DNA from: an uncultured Candidatus Saccharibacteria bacterium
GTDB lineage: Bacteria; Patescibacteriota; Saccharimonadia; Saccharimonadales; Saccharimonadaceae
Direction: 5' to 3'
Assembly: GCA_938049075.1 (NCBI GenBank)
Contig: CALICZ010000162.1
Coordinates: forward strand, 1 to 10,060
Length of the DNA: 10,060 bases
The first letter of the stretch is position 1; each line of letters begins with the position of its first letter. Below, in pieces: positions 1-7,315 of this stretch. Under the pieces are notes generated by a model. The model saw only the letters and a program-made list of their open reading frames with translations. It was not told the DNA's origin and searched no databases. A program made the position numbers and the translations under genes.

Positions 1-14
1 TGATGCCAGGACTA

Positions 15-39
15 AAAACAGATTATGACAATCTGTTTT
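15..39 (+). terminator. Intrinsic terminator hairpin, possibly bidirectional
   Basis: A perfect 10-bp inverted repeat (15-24 and 30-39, left arm AAAACAGATT) flanks a 5-nt loop. The A-run on the left and T-run on the right would let it work as a rho-independent terminator in either direction. The stem is AT-rich, so efficiency may be moderate. It most likely ends a transcript from a gene outside the window and insulates the surface-protein gene from read-through. Confidence 0.6.
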
Positions 40-158
40 CACACGCCATCGGATGAAGTGGTGAGGAGGGAGAGCTAACGATATTTATGAGCTATATAAG
101 GATATATGGCGATGTCTCTGCCTTGCGTCATGAACACAGTGCACAATCGCCGTAACTT

Positions 159-167
159 TGCTATAAT
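159..167 (+). promoter_or_regulatory. Extended -10 promoter of the surface-protein gene
   Basis: TGCTATAAT is a perfect extended -10 element (TG at 159-160, TATAAT at 162-167). I see no convincing -35 at 17-18 bp (the bases there read GTGCAC), which an extended -10 can tolerate. Transcription would begin about 7 nt downstream, near 174-175, exactly at the ATG chosen for the gene. The mRNA would then be leaderless. No Shine-Dalgarno precedes that ATG. Confidence 0.65.
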
Positions 168-174
168 CATAAGC

Positions 175-2589
175 ATGACATTTGTACATTTTTGCCGCCA
201 ATCACTGGTGCGTGCTGGCCTGCTGGGGCTACTGTGCGCTGTGGGGGTGAGTGCGGCGCTGGGCGGGCTGGTGGTAGCTCGGCCTAACAATGAGGTAGAG
301 GCGAAGCTGCCCGAGCTCTGCCGCAGTGGCAGTCCCTGTGCAGTAGTGTGGTTTTCGCAGCCTGGCGAGCGGAATTATTATAAGTCGGGTATATCGATTG
401 ACCACAATCAGACAGGCCTCGTCGATATTGTCATTCGTGGCTCGGGTTACTCGGGTAACCGCTCGGGTCCCTTCGACATTAGCTCGATGCACCTCGACCG
501 CAACATGAATTGGAACTACAACCGCAATAGCCGTATCAAGAACGTCCAGTCGAGCGTGATGTACCGTGGGCGCGTCAGTGGCCAAAACCAATACACCAGC
601 CAGGGGGGTGAAGTGCGAGCGCAACTCGACATTGGCCAGTTTGATATCCCGGTGGGGCAGTCGCGTACGGTGGGGATTGGCCTGTATAGCTGTATCTCGA
701 CTGATGGCGGGCGTACCCTTGCCGCCAGCGAGAATATTGCCTGTGGTACGAGTGATGTGAAGGTGACGATCACGCGGCGCATCCCACCTTGGACGATCAA
801 CGGCCAAAGCTATGTGGGTAAGCAGTGGCCTGGTACGCAAAATATGCAAAAATCCGTCCGAGCCTTTCCGGGTGAACAAATCTACTGGGCGCATGATCTC
901 CGCAACAATGGCCCCAACAGCGCAACCGTGTCGGTGGGGATGGATGGCACCGGCTTTGCCAATAATTATAGTGGTGGGCATAGCCTGGCGCGCAATGTGA
1001 CGGGCCAGTCTGGACAGCTCTTTTATACGGTGTATCCGAGTGGCGGCATGACTGACCGCTTCACGAGTTATCGTATCCAAACGAGCGACGTTGGCCGCAC
1101 ACTCTGTCAACGGATATCGTGGTCACCTGGCATTGCTGGCGACCCAGCGTGGCGGCGCAGCGACCCGGCGTGTGCTAGTGTGCACTCAGACTTTGAGCTC
1201 TATCCATCGGCCACAATTGATGGCAAGAAGCTTGCCACGCTGGAGGGTGGGAATATTGCGCCCAGCCGGATTGACGAATCCATCCACAACACTGGTGCAA
1301 GCCTCGACAAAGACCGCACCGAGAGCGAAGCCGCGGCTTATCAGTTCATCGTGCGGGGGCAGCACCGCCAGCAGTTCCTTGGCAGCTTGAGCAGCATCTT
1401 CGATCGTGGGGCGGCAGTCGGCTATCCCTATGCCCTGGGTAGCTACAGCGGCAGCGACACAGCCTGCACCTGGCTGCGCGGCAAGCAGCCGATCGACTGC
1501 ACCAACGAGCCCACCTTCCGCGAGAACAAAAAATATCTTGAGAGCCACACGCGCCTGAATGACACCAAAGATATCAACGCGGCCGATGCCAAGGTAGGGG
1601 ATATGATCTGCCGCATCGTTGCTATCAAAGATTATAATTATAAACACACCGATGGCAACGAGCGTCGTATTTCCTCGCCCGCCTGCGTAACGGTGACGAA
1701 GCTACCATGGGTGCAGATCTGGGGTGGCGACTTGCGCGTTGGTAACGGCATTGGCGCGGCGAGTGGTAATGGCGATGCACAGATCGTTACTCTCAAGACA
1801 ACCAAAGATGGCAATATGTATGGTAGCTGGGCTGAGTATGGCATGATGGCACCGCAAAATGGCGGCAAAATCCTATCAGCCACTGGTGGTGTATTGTCTG
1901 GCCGGCGGGGGTATGGTGGTGATTATGACCGCTCGAAGGATAGCCTTGCCTTTGCTAATACCGCTACGCCAGCTGGCCGCTGGGCACCACCGAGCAATGT
2001 GAAGGTACCAAGCTTTGGCCGGGGCACAGCGGCTGGTATGTCTATCGATGTGGGGAGCTTTGCTGGCCACAATGTGCGTACCGTTAATGGCGATGCTACC
2101 ATCCACGGTACGCTGCCAGGTAGTAGTACGCTGGTGGTGGAAGCAAGCGGCACGGTGACGATCGATGGCGACCTGAAGTACGGCGCGACCACTGTCGATG
2201 ACGCCACCAAACTTTCGCAGCTCGTCATTAAGGCCAAGAATATCGTCGTCCGGCATAATGTTAAAGAGGTCAATGCTTGGCTGATTGCTCAGCCAACTGG
2301 TGGCAGTGGGGGAGTTATCTCCACCTGCGACGAGATCCGTCACGTTGGTGCGTACTTTAATGGCCTCACTGCTGAGACTTGCAAAGAAAAGCTTACCATC
2401 AACGGTACCATCATGGCGCGCCAGCTCCAGCTGCGCCGCACCTTTGGTGCTGAGAAGGATAACCTCGCCGAAGCTGCTGAGGTACTCAACCAACGCGCCG
2501 ATGTCTTCATGTGGGGCTCGCGTTACAACAAAAACAACGACCTCCCCATCCCTACCGCCACTACAACAGAAGCCGCACCGCGGTTTTAG
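175..2589 (+). CDS. Large secreted surface protein, Ig-like repeats plus beta-rich C-terminal domain
   Basis: An exported protein of 804 residues and unknown function. From ATG 175 the N-terminus is a classic Sec signal peptide: Arg at 8 and 13, a hydrophobic core at about 14-34, and a likely cut after Val-Val-Ala35. The frame stays open to ATG 106 or 112 (with an AAGGA at 98-102), but those starts lie upstream of the -10 box and add a non-signal-like extension. The mature part has 12 cysteines in six local pairs: 49/55, 173/190, 311/333, 431/442, 479/504 and 718/736. The segments around 311-333 and 479-504 share a G-x-x-x-C ... P-A-C-x-x-V pattern and look like Ig-like beta-sandwich repeats; 173-190 is a looser copy. 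Residues of about 630-703 alternate hydrophobic and polar with Gly/Asn turns, like a beta-helix. A conserved-looking tail follows (NGTIMARQLQLRRTFG, then AEVLNQRADVFMWG near 768-781). I recall this C-terminal arrangement from CPR/Saccharibacteria secreted proteins. There is no LPXTG and no C-terminal membrane anchor. Adhesin is a guess. Confidence 0.85.
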   Translation: MTFVHFCRQSLVRAGLLGLLCAVGVSAALGGLVVARPNNEVEAKLPELCRSGSPCAVVWFSQPGERNYYKSGISIDHNQTGLVDIVIRGSGYSGNRSGPFDISSMHLDRNMNWNYNRNSRIKNVQSSVMYRGRVSGQNQYTSQGGEVRAQLDIGQFDIPVGQSRTVGIGLYSCISTDGGRTLAASENIACGTSDVKVTITRRIPPWTINGQSYVGKQWPGTQNMQKSVRAFPGEQIYWAHDLRNNGPNSATVSVGMDGTGFANNYSGGHSLARNVTGQSGQLFYTVYPSGGMTDRFTSYRIQTSDVGRTLCQRISWSPGIAGDPAWRRSDPACASVHSDFELYPSATIDGKKLATLEGGNIAPSRIDESIHNTGASLDKDRTESEAAAYQFIVRGQHRQQFLGSLSSIFDRGAAVGYPYALGSYSGSDTACTWLRGKQPIDCTNEPTFRENKKYLESHTRLNDTKDINAADAKVGDMICRIVAIKDYNYKHTDGNERRISSPACVTVTKLPWVQIWGGDLRVGNGIGAASGNGDAQIVTLKTTKDGNMYGSWAEYGMMAPQNGGKILSATGGVLSGRRGYGGDYDRSKDSLAFANTATPAGRWAPPSNVKVPSFGRGTAAGMSIDVGSFAGHNVRTVNGDATIHGTLPGSSTLVVEASGTVTIDGDLKYGATTVDDATKLSQLVIKAKNIVVRHNVKEVNAWLIAQPTGGSGGVISTCDEIRHVGAYFNGLTAETCKEKLTINGTIMARQLQLRRTFGAEKDNLAEAAEVLNQRADVFMWGSRYNKNNDLPIPTATTTEAAPRF

Positions 2590-2681
2590 CCCAGGTGTAG
2601 TCATGGTTAAGAGCTCTTTATCTTTCTTTGCATTATGTCGAGAAATAGTGGAGAGCGAGAGATTTGGCACATAACATATGA

Positions 2682-2727
2682 GCATTAACGCGCGATCGAC
2701 ATGTGGGATATCGATCCGCTAATATGC
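2682..2727 (+). promoter_or_regulatory. Imperfect hairpin in the surface protein-pilM gap
   Basis: The 244-nt gap between the surface-protein gene and pilM has no credible ORF. It contains an imperfect stem: GATCGA (2694-2699) with TCGATC (2711-2716), continued by GCG/CGC, TTA/TAA and GCA/TGC. The total is about 15 bp with small bulges around an 11-nt loop. No T-run follows, so it is not a standard terminator. It could be an operator or mRNA 3'-end structure. A separate 10-bp palindrome, AAGAGCTCTT, lies at 2609-2618, followed by T-rich sequence. A clear terminator for the upstream gene was not seen. Confidence 0.3.
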
Positions 2728-2795
2728 CTGATAAGGGTGAGGCAGATAGGAAGTTTTGTAGTGCAAGTTTAGTATATTTTCCTCCACTAACCCCC

Positions 2796-2825
2796 TTGCC
2801 TAAACCAATGTCGCTTATGTATAAT
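2796..2825 (+). promoter_or_regulatory. Promoter of the pil operon
   Basis: TTGCCT at 2796-2801 (-35) and a perfect TATAAT at 2820-2825 (-10) are separated by 18 bp, with a TG directly before the -10. Transcription would start at about 2832-2834. This is downstream of the first in-frame ATG (2828) and at the second (2834), so the pilM message is probably leaderless. No Shine-Dalgarno precedes either ATG. This is the only strong promoter seen for the seven-gene operon. Confidence 0.7.
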
Positions 2826-2833
2826 AGATGAGT

Positions 2834-3886
2834 ATGAAGTTTCAAAAAGGGTCGGGCGATTTCTTTGCACTCGATATCGGCACCAATGCCGTACGGGTTT
2901 TGCAGCTGGCACCAGCTGGTGACGAGTGGGAGCTCGTAGCACATGGGTATGCGCCCGTTGACCGTCGTATTACTAGCAGCGATGCACCAGAATCGCGCCG
3001 TCGCCTGGGCGAAGTTATTATGACTGCCGTGGGCCAGAGTGGTATCAAGACGAAGAATGTTGCGATTGGCCTCCCTTCTAACAAGACCTTTACAACAGTG
3101 GTCGATGTGCCGCAAGTTTCCGATGCCGAGCTGCGTGCCACGATGAAATACCAGATAGACCAATATGTGCCGATGGCGGATGATGCTAAGGTAGATTGGG
3201 TGCTGCTGGGGCCATCGCTCCATGCGAGCGATCAGCAAGAGGTGCTGATTAGCAGTGTGTCCAAGGGATATAGTGAGGATCAGCTTGAGTTTATCGAGGG
3301 CCTCGGGCTGAATGTGATTGCTATCGAGCCCGACCCAATTGCGATGGTGCGGGCCTTTGCGCCGCCTCAGCAAGCGGCAAACGGTGCTGCGGTGATGCTG
3401 ATCGACATTGGTGAACTCTCGACCGACCTCGCCATTATCTACGGTGGAGCACCGCGCCTCGTCCGGACTATTCCGTCTGGTGTCAGCAGTCTCGTCAAGT
3501 CGGCAGTACAAAACCTCAGCGTTCAGGAGGACCAAGCTCGGCAGTTCATTCTCAAGTTTGGTCTGGCGGAGGATAAGCTCGATGGGCAGGTGGTGCGTGC
3601 TATTGAGGGTGCGCTGGATAACTTTGCGAGCGAGCTTATTAAATCAATCAAATTCTTCCAGACGCGCTACGCCAGCGCCCAGGTGTCGAGTATTACACTG
3701 ACGGGCTTTGGCGAGATGATTCCACATCTCAGCGAGTATGTTGCGGCCAAGGTAGAGGTTCCGACCGCCCCTGGTAACCCCTGGCACGGTATCCATATGC
3801 CTCAGACGAGCCAAGAGCAATTGGCTAACGTCGCACCAGAGTTTGCCACAGCAGTCGGCCTAGCAAAACGGAGGAACGACGCATGA
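2834..3886 (+). CDS. pilM: Type IV pilus assembly protein PilM, actin-like ATPase
   Basis: A cytoplasmic actin/FtsA-fold protein that binds ATP and the N-terminal tail of PilN, linking the cytoplasmic motor side of the pilus to the inner-membrane alignment complex. It is 350 residues long, normal for PilM. It has the phosphate-1 loop LDIGTNAVRV (Asp14), the phosphate-2 loop IDIGELSTDL (Asp191) and an adenosine-type motif TGFGEM at 290-295. The sequence around KYQIDQYVPM is also PilM-like. An in-frame ATG at 2828 would add two residues, but it sits only 2 nt from the -10 box; ATG 2834 matches the predicted transcription start. The protein contains no cysteine. It is the first gene of the operon, and its TGA stop overlaps the pilN start by 4 nt (ATGA), which indicates translational coupling. 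The family assignment is secure. Confidence 0.94.
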   Translation: MKFQKGSGDFFALDIGTNAVRVLQLAPAGDEWELVAHGYAPVDRRITSSDAPESRRRLGEVIMTAVGQSGIKTKNVAIGLPSNKTFTTVVDVPQVSDAELRATMKYQIDQYVPMADDAKVDWVLLGPSLHASDQQEVLISSVSKGYSEDQLEFIEGLGLNVIAIEPDPIAMVRAFAPPQQAANGAAVMLIDIGELSTDLAIIYGGAPRLVRTIPSGVSSLVKSAVQNLSVQEDQARQFILKFGLAEDKLDGQVVRAIEGALDNFASELIKSIKFFQTRYASAQVSSITLTGFGEMIPHLSEYVAAKVEVPTAPGNPWHGIHMPQTSQEQLANVAPEFATAVGLAKRRNDA

Positions 3887-4608
3887 TAGAGATTAACCTC
3901 ATTCCTGATGTTAAGCGCGAATACCTGCATGCCCAGCGCATGCGCAATGGTGTGATATCGCTCTCCATTCTCGTAAGTATCATCGCTGGCGCAGCGGTGG
4001 CGCTGCTGGTGGTGTATGTTGGTACGCAGAGTGCCCGCGAGTGGCTGACCGACAATGAGATCAAAGACCAGTACGGCAAGATTAGTAGTGTTAAAGATGC
4101 TAACCAGATCGTCACCATCCAGAACCAACTAGCTCAGCTCTCCTCGATGCACAAAGACAAGAGTATTGACTCGCGTATCTTCGATGTGCTCAGTGCTATT
4201 AACCCTGCTGCGCCCAATGATGTGAAGATGTCGACCGTCAGCCTCGATCCGTCTGAGACGAAGCTCTCCATTGAGGGGTCAGCCGCCAACAGCTTTGAGG
4301 CGACAGACAAACTCAAGAAAATGATCCTCAATACCAAGCTGAGCTACACCGATGGCGATAACCGTGTCCAGACCGTCAAGCTGGCTGACGATGTGACGGT
4401 GAGCGATACCAGCTATGGTGAGGATGCCAGTGGAGCTAAGGTGCTGCGCTTCAAGCTGACCTTTACCTACCCCAAAGAGCTTCTCGCTAATAGCTCCAAG
4501 AATCTGCGCATTGAAGCCCCAACTGGTAGTACTAATGTGACCGACTCGCGCTTGCATGTGCCCGATAGCCTCTTTACGCCCAAGGCGACCAACAAGGAGA
4601 AGAACTAG
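3883..4608 (+). CDS. pilN: Type IV pilus assembly protein PilN
   Basis: A bitopic inner-membrane protein of 241 residues that pairs with PilO and docks PilM through its short cytoplasmic tail. The diagnostic motif INLIP is at residues 4-8, followed by a basic stretch and one transmembrane helix at about 24-46. The remainder is extracytoplasmic, with a predicted helical region and then an alpha/beta domain. The protein is somewhat longer than a typical PilN. A polar, low-complexity C-terminal tail (about 205-241, rich in Thr/Asn/Ser/Lys) accounts for the excess. A strong Shine-Dalgarno, GGAGGA (3870-3875), lies 7 nt before the ATG, and the start overlaps the pilM stop. Overall sequence similarity in this family is low, so the call rests on INLIP, topology and position between pilM and pilO. 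Confidence 0.9.
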   Translation: MIEINLIPDVKREYLHAQRMRNGVISLSILVSIIAGAAVALLVVYVGTQSAREWLTDNEIKDQYGKISSVKDANQIVTIQNQLAQLSSMHKDKSIDSRIFDVLSAINPAAPNDVKMSTVSLDPSETKLSIEGSAANSFEATDKLKKMILNTKLSYTDGDNRVQTVKLADDVTVSDTSYGEDASGAKVLRFKLTFTYPKELLANSSKNLRIEAPTGSTNVTDSRLHVPDSLFTPKATNKEKN

Positions 4609-5292
4609 ATGAGTAAGAAAGACGCCGCTATCCACAAGCGCCAACAGATCGAACAATCCAGCCGAGTGATGTTCCTCTGGGTGGCTGGAGCCTCAGTAAT
4701 TGTGGGTTTCGCACTGGTGATATCGTGGTTTTTGGTGCAGCAAATTATCTTTAAAGAGCGGGTGCTTGGCGAGAAAAACAACACCGCAGCCGTACTCAAG
4801 AACAACAACGACGCAGTCGAGAAGCTACGCGGTGAGCTGAAGGTACTGGAGACCAACTCACACCTCAATGCCAGCCGCATCAACAACGACGAGAAGGCGC
4901 TCCAGGTGGTGCTTGATGCTCTGCCGGCGGAGGATAATGCGCTCGCGTTGGGTGCTTCGCTCCAGTCCAAGCTGGTCAATGGCGTGGCAGGCGTGTCACT
5001 CGATTCGCTTAATATTGACCAAACGGACGATAGCGAGTCATCAAATAGCACTGGTGCAGCCGCTAGTAATGGCAACTTGCAGTCCATTCACTTCACCATG
5101 GAAGTATCGGCCAGTAACCCCAACGCTCTGCGTGAGCTTTTGCAGCGCTTCGAGCGCTCCATCCGCGTGATTGAGATCGACCGCATGACCATTGAGCGGA
5201 CTGATAGCAAAGTCGCCATGAAGATCTCGGCCCATGCTTACTACTCGCCAGCCAAAACCATCGAGCTAAAGAAAAAGGACATCAAACCATGA
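4609..5292 (+). CDS. pilO: Type IV pilus assembly protein PilO
   Basis: The partner of PilN in the membrane alignment subcomplex. It has 227 residues: a short Lys/Arg-rich cytoplasmic N-terminus, one transmembrane helix at about 21-43, and a coiled-coil-like stretch at about 50-90 with Lys/Glu/Asn heptads. A C-terminal ferredoxin-like domain follows, marked by FTMEVSASNPNALRELLQRF and a final beta strand (KISAHAYYSP). A Ser/Asn/Ala-rich linker lies between the two. The ATG directly follows the pilN TAG stop (TAGATG), with AAGGAGA at 4594-4600 as ribosome binding site, spacing 8. It overlaps the next gene by 4 nt. There are no cysteines. The fold and genomic position agree with PilO; primary-sequence identity in this family is always weak. 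Confidence 0.88.
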   Translation: MSKKDAAIHKRQQIEQSSRVMFLWVAGASVIVGFALVISWFLVQQIIFKERVLGEKNNTAAVLKNNNDAVEKLRGELKVLETNSHLNASRINNDEKALQVVLDALPAEDNALALGASLQSKLVNGVAGVSLDSLNIDQTDDSESSNSTGAAASNGNLQSIHFTMEVSASNPNALRELLQRFERSIRVIEIDRMTIERTDSKVAMKISAHAYYSPAKTIELKKKDIKP

Positions 5293-5519
5293 AGAAGACC
5301 GACATCGCAATGATTATCTTGATCGCTAGTATATCAGTAGTGGTGGCGTTTTTTGTGGCCAGTAGCATTCCATTCTTGCAAATGCCACAGCGTGGCACCA
5401 AGGTAGAGACAGTCGAGAAGCTCTCGGATACGATTGATGAGCCAGACAGTGCAGTGTTTAACAAGGAGGCGATCAACCCAGCGGTCGAGACGATCATTGG
5501 GCAATCGCAGCAGAAATAA
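5289..5519 (+). CDS. Small single-pass membrane protein in the PilP position
   Basis: A 76-residue protein that I do not recognise as a named family. It begins MKKTD, then has one transmembrane helix at about 6-24, leaving some 50 acidic/polar residues (KVETVEKLSDTIDEPDS and onward) outside the membrane under an N-in topology. It overlaps pilO by 4 nt (ATGA) and has AAGGA at 5275-5279, spacing 9, so it is clearly translated as part of the operon. In Gram-negative T4P operons this slot holds pilP, an approximately 170-residue lipoprotein that contacts the secretin. Here there is no lipobox cysteine and no beta domain. A small accessory subunit of the PilMNO complex is the natural inference. 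A remnant or unrelated protein is possible. Confidence 0.75.
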   Translation: MKKTDIAMIILIASISVVVAFFVASSIPFLQMPQRGTKVETVEKLSDTIDEPDSAVFNKEAINPAVETIIGQSQQK

Positions 5520-5520
5520 C

Positions 5521-5526
5521 AGAGGT
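5521..5526 (+). promoter_or_regulatory. Ribosome binding site selecting the pilB GTG start
   Basis: AGAGGT lies 5 nt before GTG 5532 and 14 nt before the next in-frame start, ATG 5541. The spacing favours GTG, although the difference is only three residues. Confidence 0.5.
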
Positions 5527-5531
5527 AGCGT

Positions 5532-7295
5532 GTGGCACTGATGACAAGTGATATGCAAGAAAAACTCACCACACTCCTCGTTGACGAAGGGCTGATCACG
5601 CGCCAGCGCCTTGATGATGCCACCAAGCTGGCCCGCGAGAGTGGCCGGCCACTATTGACTGTGCTAACTGATGAATCGGCGATCGATAACGAGCTGCTGA
5701 CCCGGGCGATTGCCCATGTGTCGGGTGTGCCATATGTCAATCTTACCAATACGATTGTCGACCAAGATATCCTCACGCTTTTGCCATCGGATATTGCCGA
5801 GCGTTTCATGGCAGTGCCACTAGCCGAGGTGCAGAACCGCTTGGCGGTGGCGATGATTGATGCCAATAACGTCCAGGCGGTCGATTACCTTGCTAACCGC
5901 GTCCAGCGCCCACTCAAGGTCTTTATGGCGTCGGAAGCTGGAGTGCGCCATGTGCTCGAGCAGTACCGCACCGACCTCAGTAGTGTTAATGTAGCCGCCC
6001 AAGTGTCGCAGGCCGAGGCAGCCGCTGAAGCGCGGGGCGATATCAAGACGATCGTCCAAGACTCACCAATTAGCCGAGCCCTGAGTACTATCCTTGAATA
6101 TGCCGTAAAGAGCCGCGCGAGCGATATCCACATTGAGCCGCTGGAGAAGTCGCTCAAGATCCGCTGCCGCGTCGATGGTGTGCTGCGCGAAGTTATGCAA
6201 CTACCCAAAAGTATCGAGCCAGCACTGGTGAGCCGGATCAAGATTTTGTCTGAACTGAAGATCGATGAGCACCGTATTCCACAGGATGGGCAGTTTGCCG
6301 TCAAGGTGGCAGATAAGGAAGTTGACCTCCGTATTGCCATTAGCCCCGTGGTGTGGGGCGAGCAGGTGGTGATCCGCTTGCTAGATAAGACTGGCACATC
6401 CTTCGAGCTCGAGCAGATGGGCTATGCTGGGCGTGCCCTCCGGCTCATTCGCCAGGGGATCCACCGCCCCAATGGGATGATCCTCACCAGTGGCCCGACC
6501 GGTAGCGGTAAGTCGACCAGCCTCTATGCACTGATTAAAGAAATTAAGGACGATACCATCAACATCGTCACGCTCGAAGACCCGGTGGAGTACAAGATGG
6601 AGGGAGTCAACCAGATCCAGGTCAATAGTGACGTTGGTCTTACCTTTGCTAATGGTCTGCGCAGTATTCTCCGTCAAGACCCTGATGTGGTGATGGTGGG
6701 GGAGATCCGCGACAACGAGACGGCCAACCTCGCCGTTCAGGCAGCACTGACGGGCCACCTTGTCTTTAGCACGCTCCACACCAACTCGGCAGCGGGAGTG
6801 TTGCCGCGCTTGCTCGATATGCATATTGAGCCATTCCTCATCGCTAGCACCGTTAATACCATCATTGGCCAGCGCTTGGTACGCCGGATTGGGCCGCAGC
6901 ACGAGAATTATTGGTCGAACCCGCTCGAGACAGAGATGATCCTCAGCACTGTCGGGCACCTCTTGCCCAAGACCAAGGCAGAGGCAGCCAAAATCTCGGC
7001 CGACCTTGGCTATACCGACTTGCCATTGGCTGGCCAAAAGTCTTATCGCCTAGTGCGGGGGCGCGACACTGCCAACACACCACGGGGCTACAGCGGCCGA
7101 GCCGGACTCTTTGAGGTGATGGAAGTGACAGAGGAGATCCAGCAGCTCATTACTGCTCGAGCGTCGAGTACTGAGATCCAGAAAAAAGCCATCGAGCAAG
7201 GGATGATCACGATGCGCCAAGATGGCTACCTCAAGGCGCTGCAAGGGATTACCACCCTGGAGGAAGTCAACCGTGTCACATCAGACATAGCATAA
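5532..7295 (+). CDS. pilB: Type IV pilus extension ATPase PilB (GspE family)
   Basis: The hexameric cytoplasmic ATPase that drives pilin polymerisation by turning the platform protein PilC. It has 587 residues from a GTG start. Order of domains: an N-terminal MshEN/GspE_N-type domain (about 10-150), a linker, then the N2 and RecA-like ATPase domains. Visible motifs are Walker A GPTGSGKST (321-329), an Asp box with EDP at 349-351, Walker B VVMVGEIRD with catalytic Glu391, and a His box TGHLVFSTLHTN with His416. The C-terminal region normally holds a CxxC...CxxC zinc site between the RLVRR and GYxGRxGLFE segments. Here both segments are present but all four cysteines are missing; the whole protein has one Cys, in KIRCRVDG. 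The gene starts 12 nt after the preceding stop and ends 20 nt before pilT. Confidence 0.96.
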   Translation: MALMTSDMQEKLTTLLVDEGLITRQRLDDATKLARESGRPLLTVLTDESAIDNELLTRAIAHVSGVPYVNLTNTIVDQDILTLLPSDIAERFMAVPLAEVQNRLAVAMIDANNVQAVDYLANRVQRPLKVFMASEAGVRHVLEQYRTDLSSVNVAAQVSQAEAAAEARGDIKTIVQDSPISRALSTILEYAVKSRASDIHIEPLEKSLKIRCRVDGVLREVMQLPKSIEPALVSRIKILSELKIDEHRIPQDGQFAVKVADKEVDLRIAISPVVWGEQVVIRLLDKTGTSFELEQMGYAGRALRLIRQGIHRPNGMILTSGPTGSGKSTSLYALIKEIKDDTINIVTLEDPVEYKMEGVNQIQVNSDVGLTFANGLRSILRQDPDVVMVGEIRDNETANLAVQAALTGHLVFSTLHTNSAAGVLPRLLDMHIEPFLIASTVNTIIGQRLVRRIGPQHENYWSNPLETEMILSTVGHLLPKTKAEAAKISADLGYTDLPLAGQKSYRLVRGRDTANTPRGYSGRAGLFEVMEVTEEIQQLITARASSTEIQKKAIEQGMITMRQDGYLKALQGITTLEEVNRVTSDIA

Positions 7296-7315
7296 GAAAG
7301 GAACCAACAACAACC

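Noticed and set aside
3..56. Open frame ending in TGA at 54-56 that could be the tail of an upstream gene
   Set aside because: Only 17 codons are visible, they run through the 10-bp terminator hairpin, and nothing is recognisable in the peptide.
106..174. Longer start (ATG 106 or 112) for the surface protein, with AAGGA at 98-102
   Set aside because: It places a perfect extended -10 promoter inside the coding region and adds residues that do not fit a signal peptide. ATG 175 gives a clean signal peptide and sits at the predicted transcription start. The longer form cannot be excluded.
229..1110. 293-codon ORF on the minus strand
   Set aside because: It is antisense to the surface-protein gene and has a His/Arg/Thr-rich, shadow-like composition. 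It shows no domain, start context or promoter.
1876..2685. 269-codon ORF on the minus strand across the end of the surface-protein gene
   Set aside because: It is antisense to a well-supported coding region, with no recognisable motif and no ribosome binding site support.
2633..3535. 300-codon ORF on the minus strand over pilM
   Set aside because: It is a shadow of pilM, whose ATPase motifs are clear on the + strand.
3884..5292. Possible TGA recoding, as in some CPR lineages
   Set aside because: pilM and pilO end at TGA within ATGA overlaps with the next gene, and protein lengths fit their families, so TGA is a normal stop.
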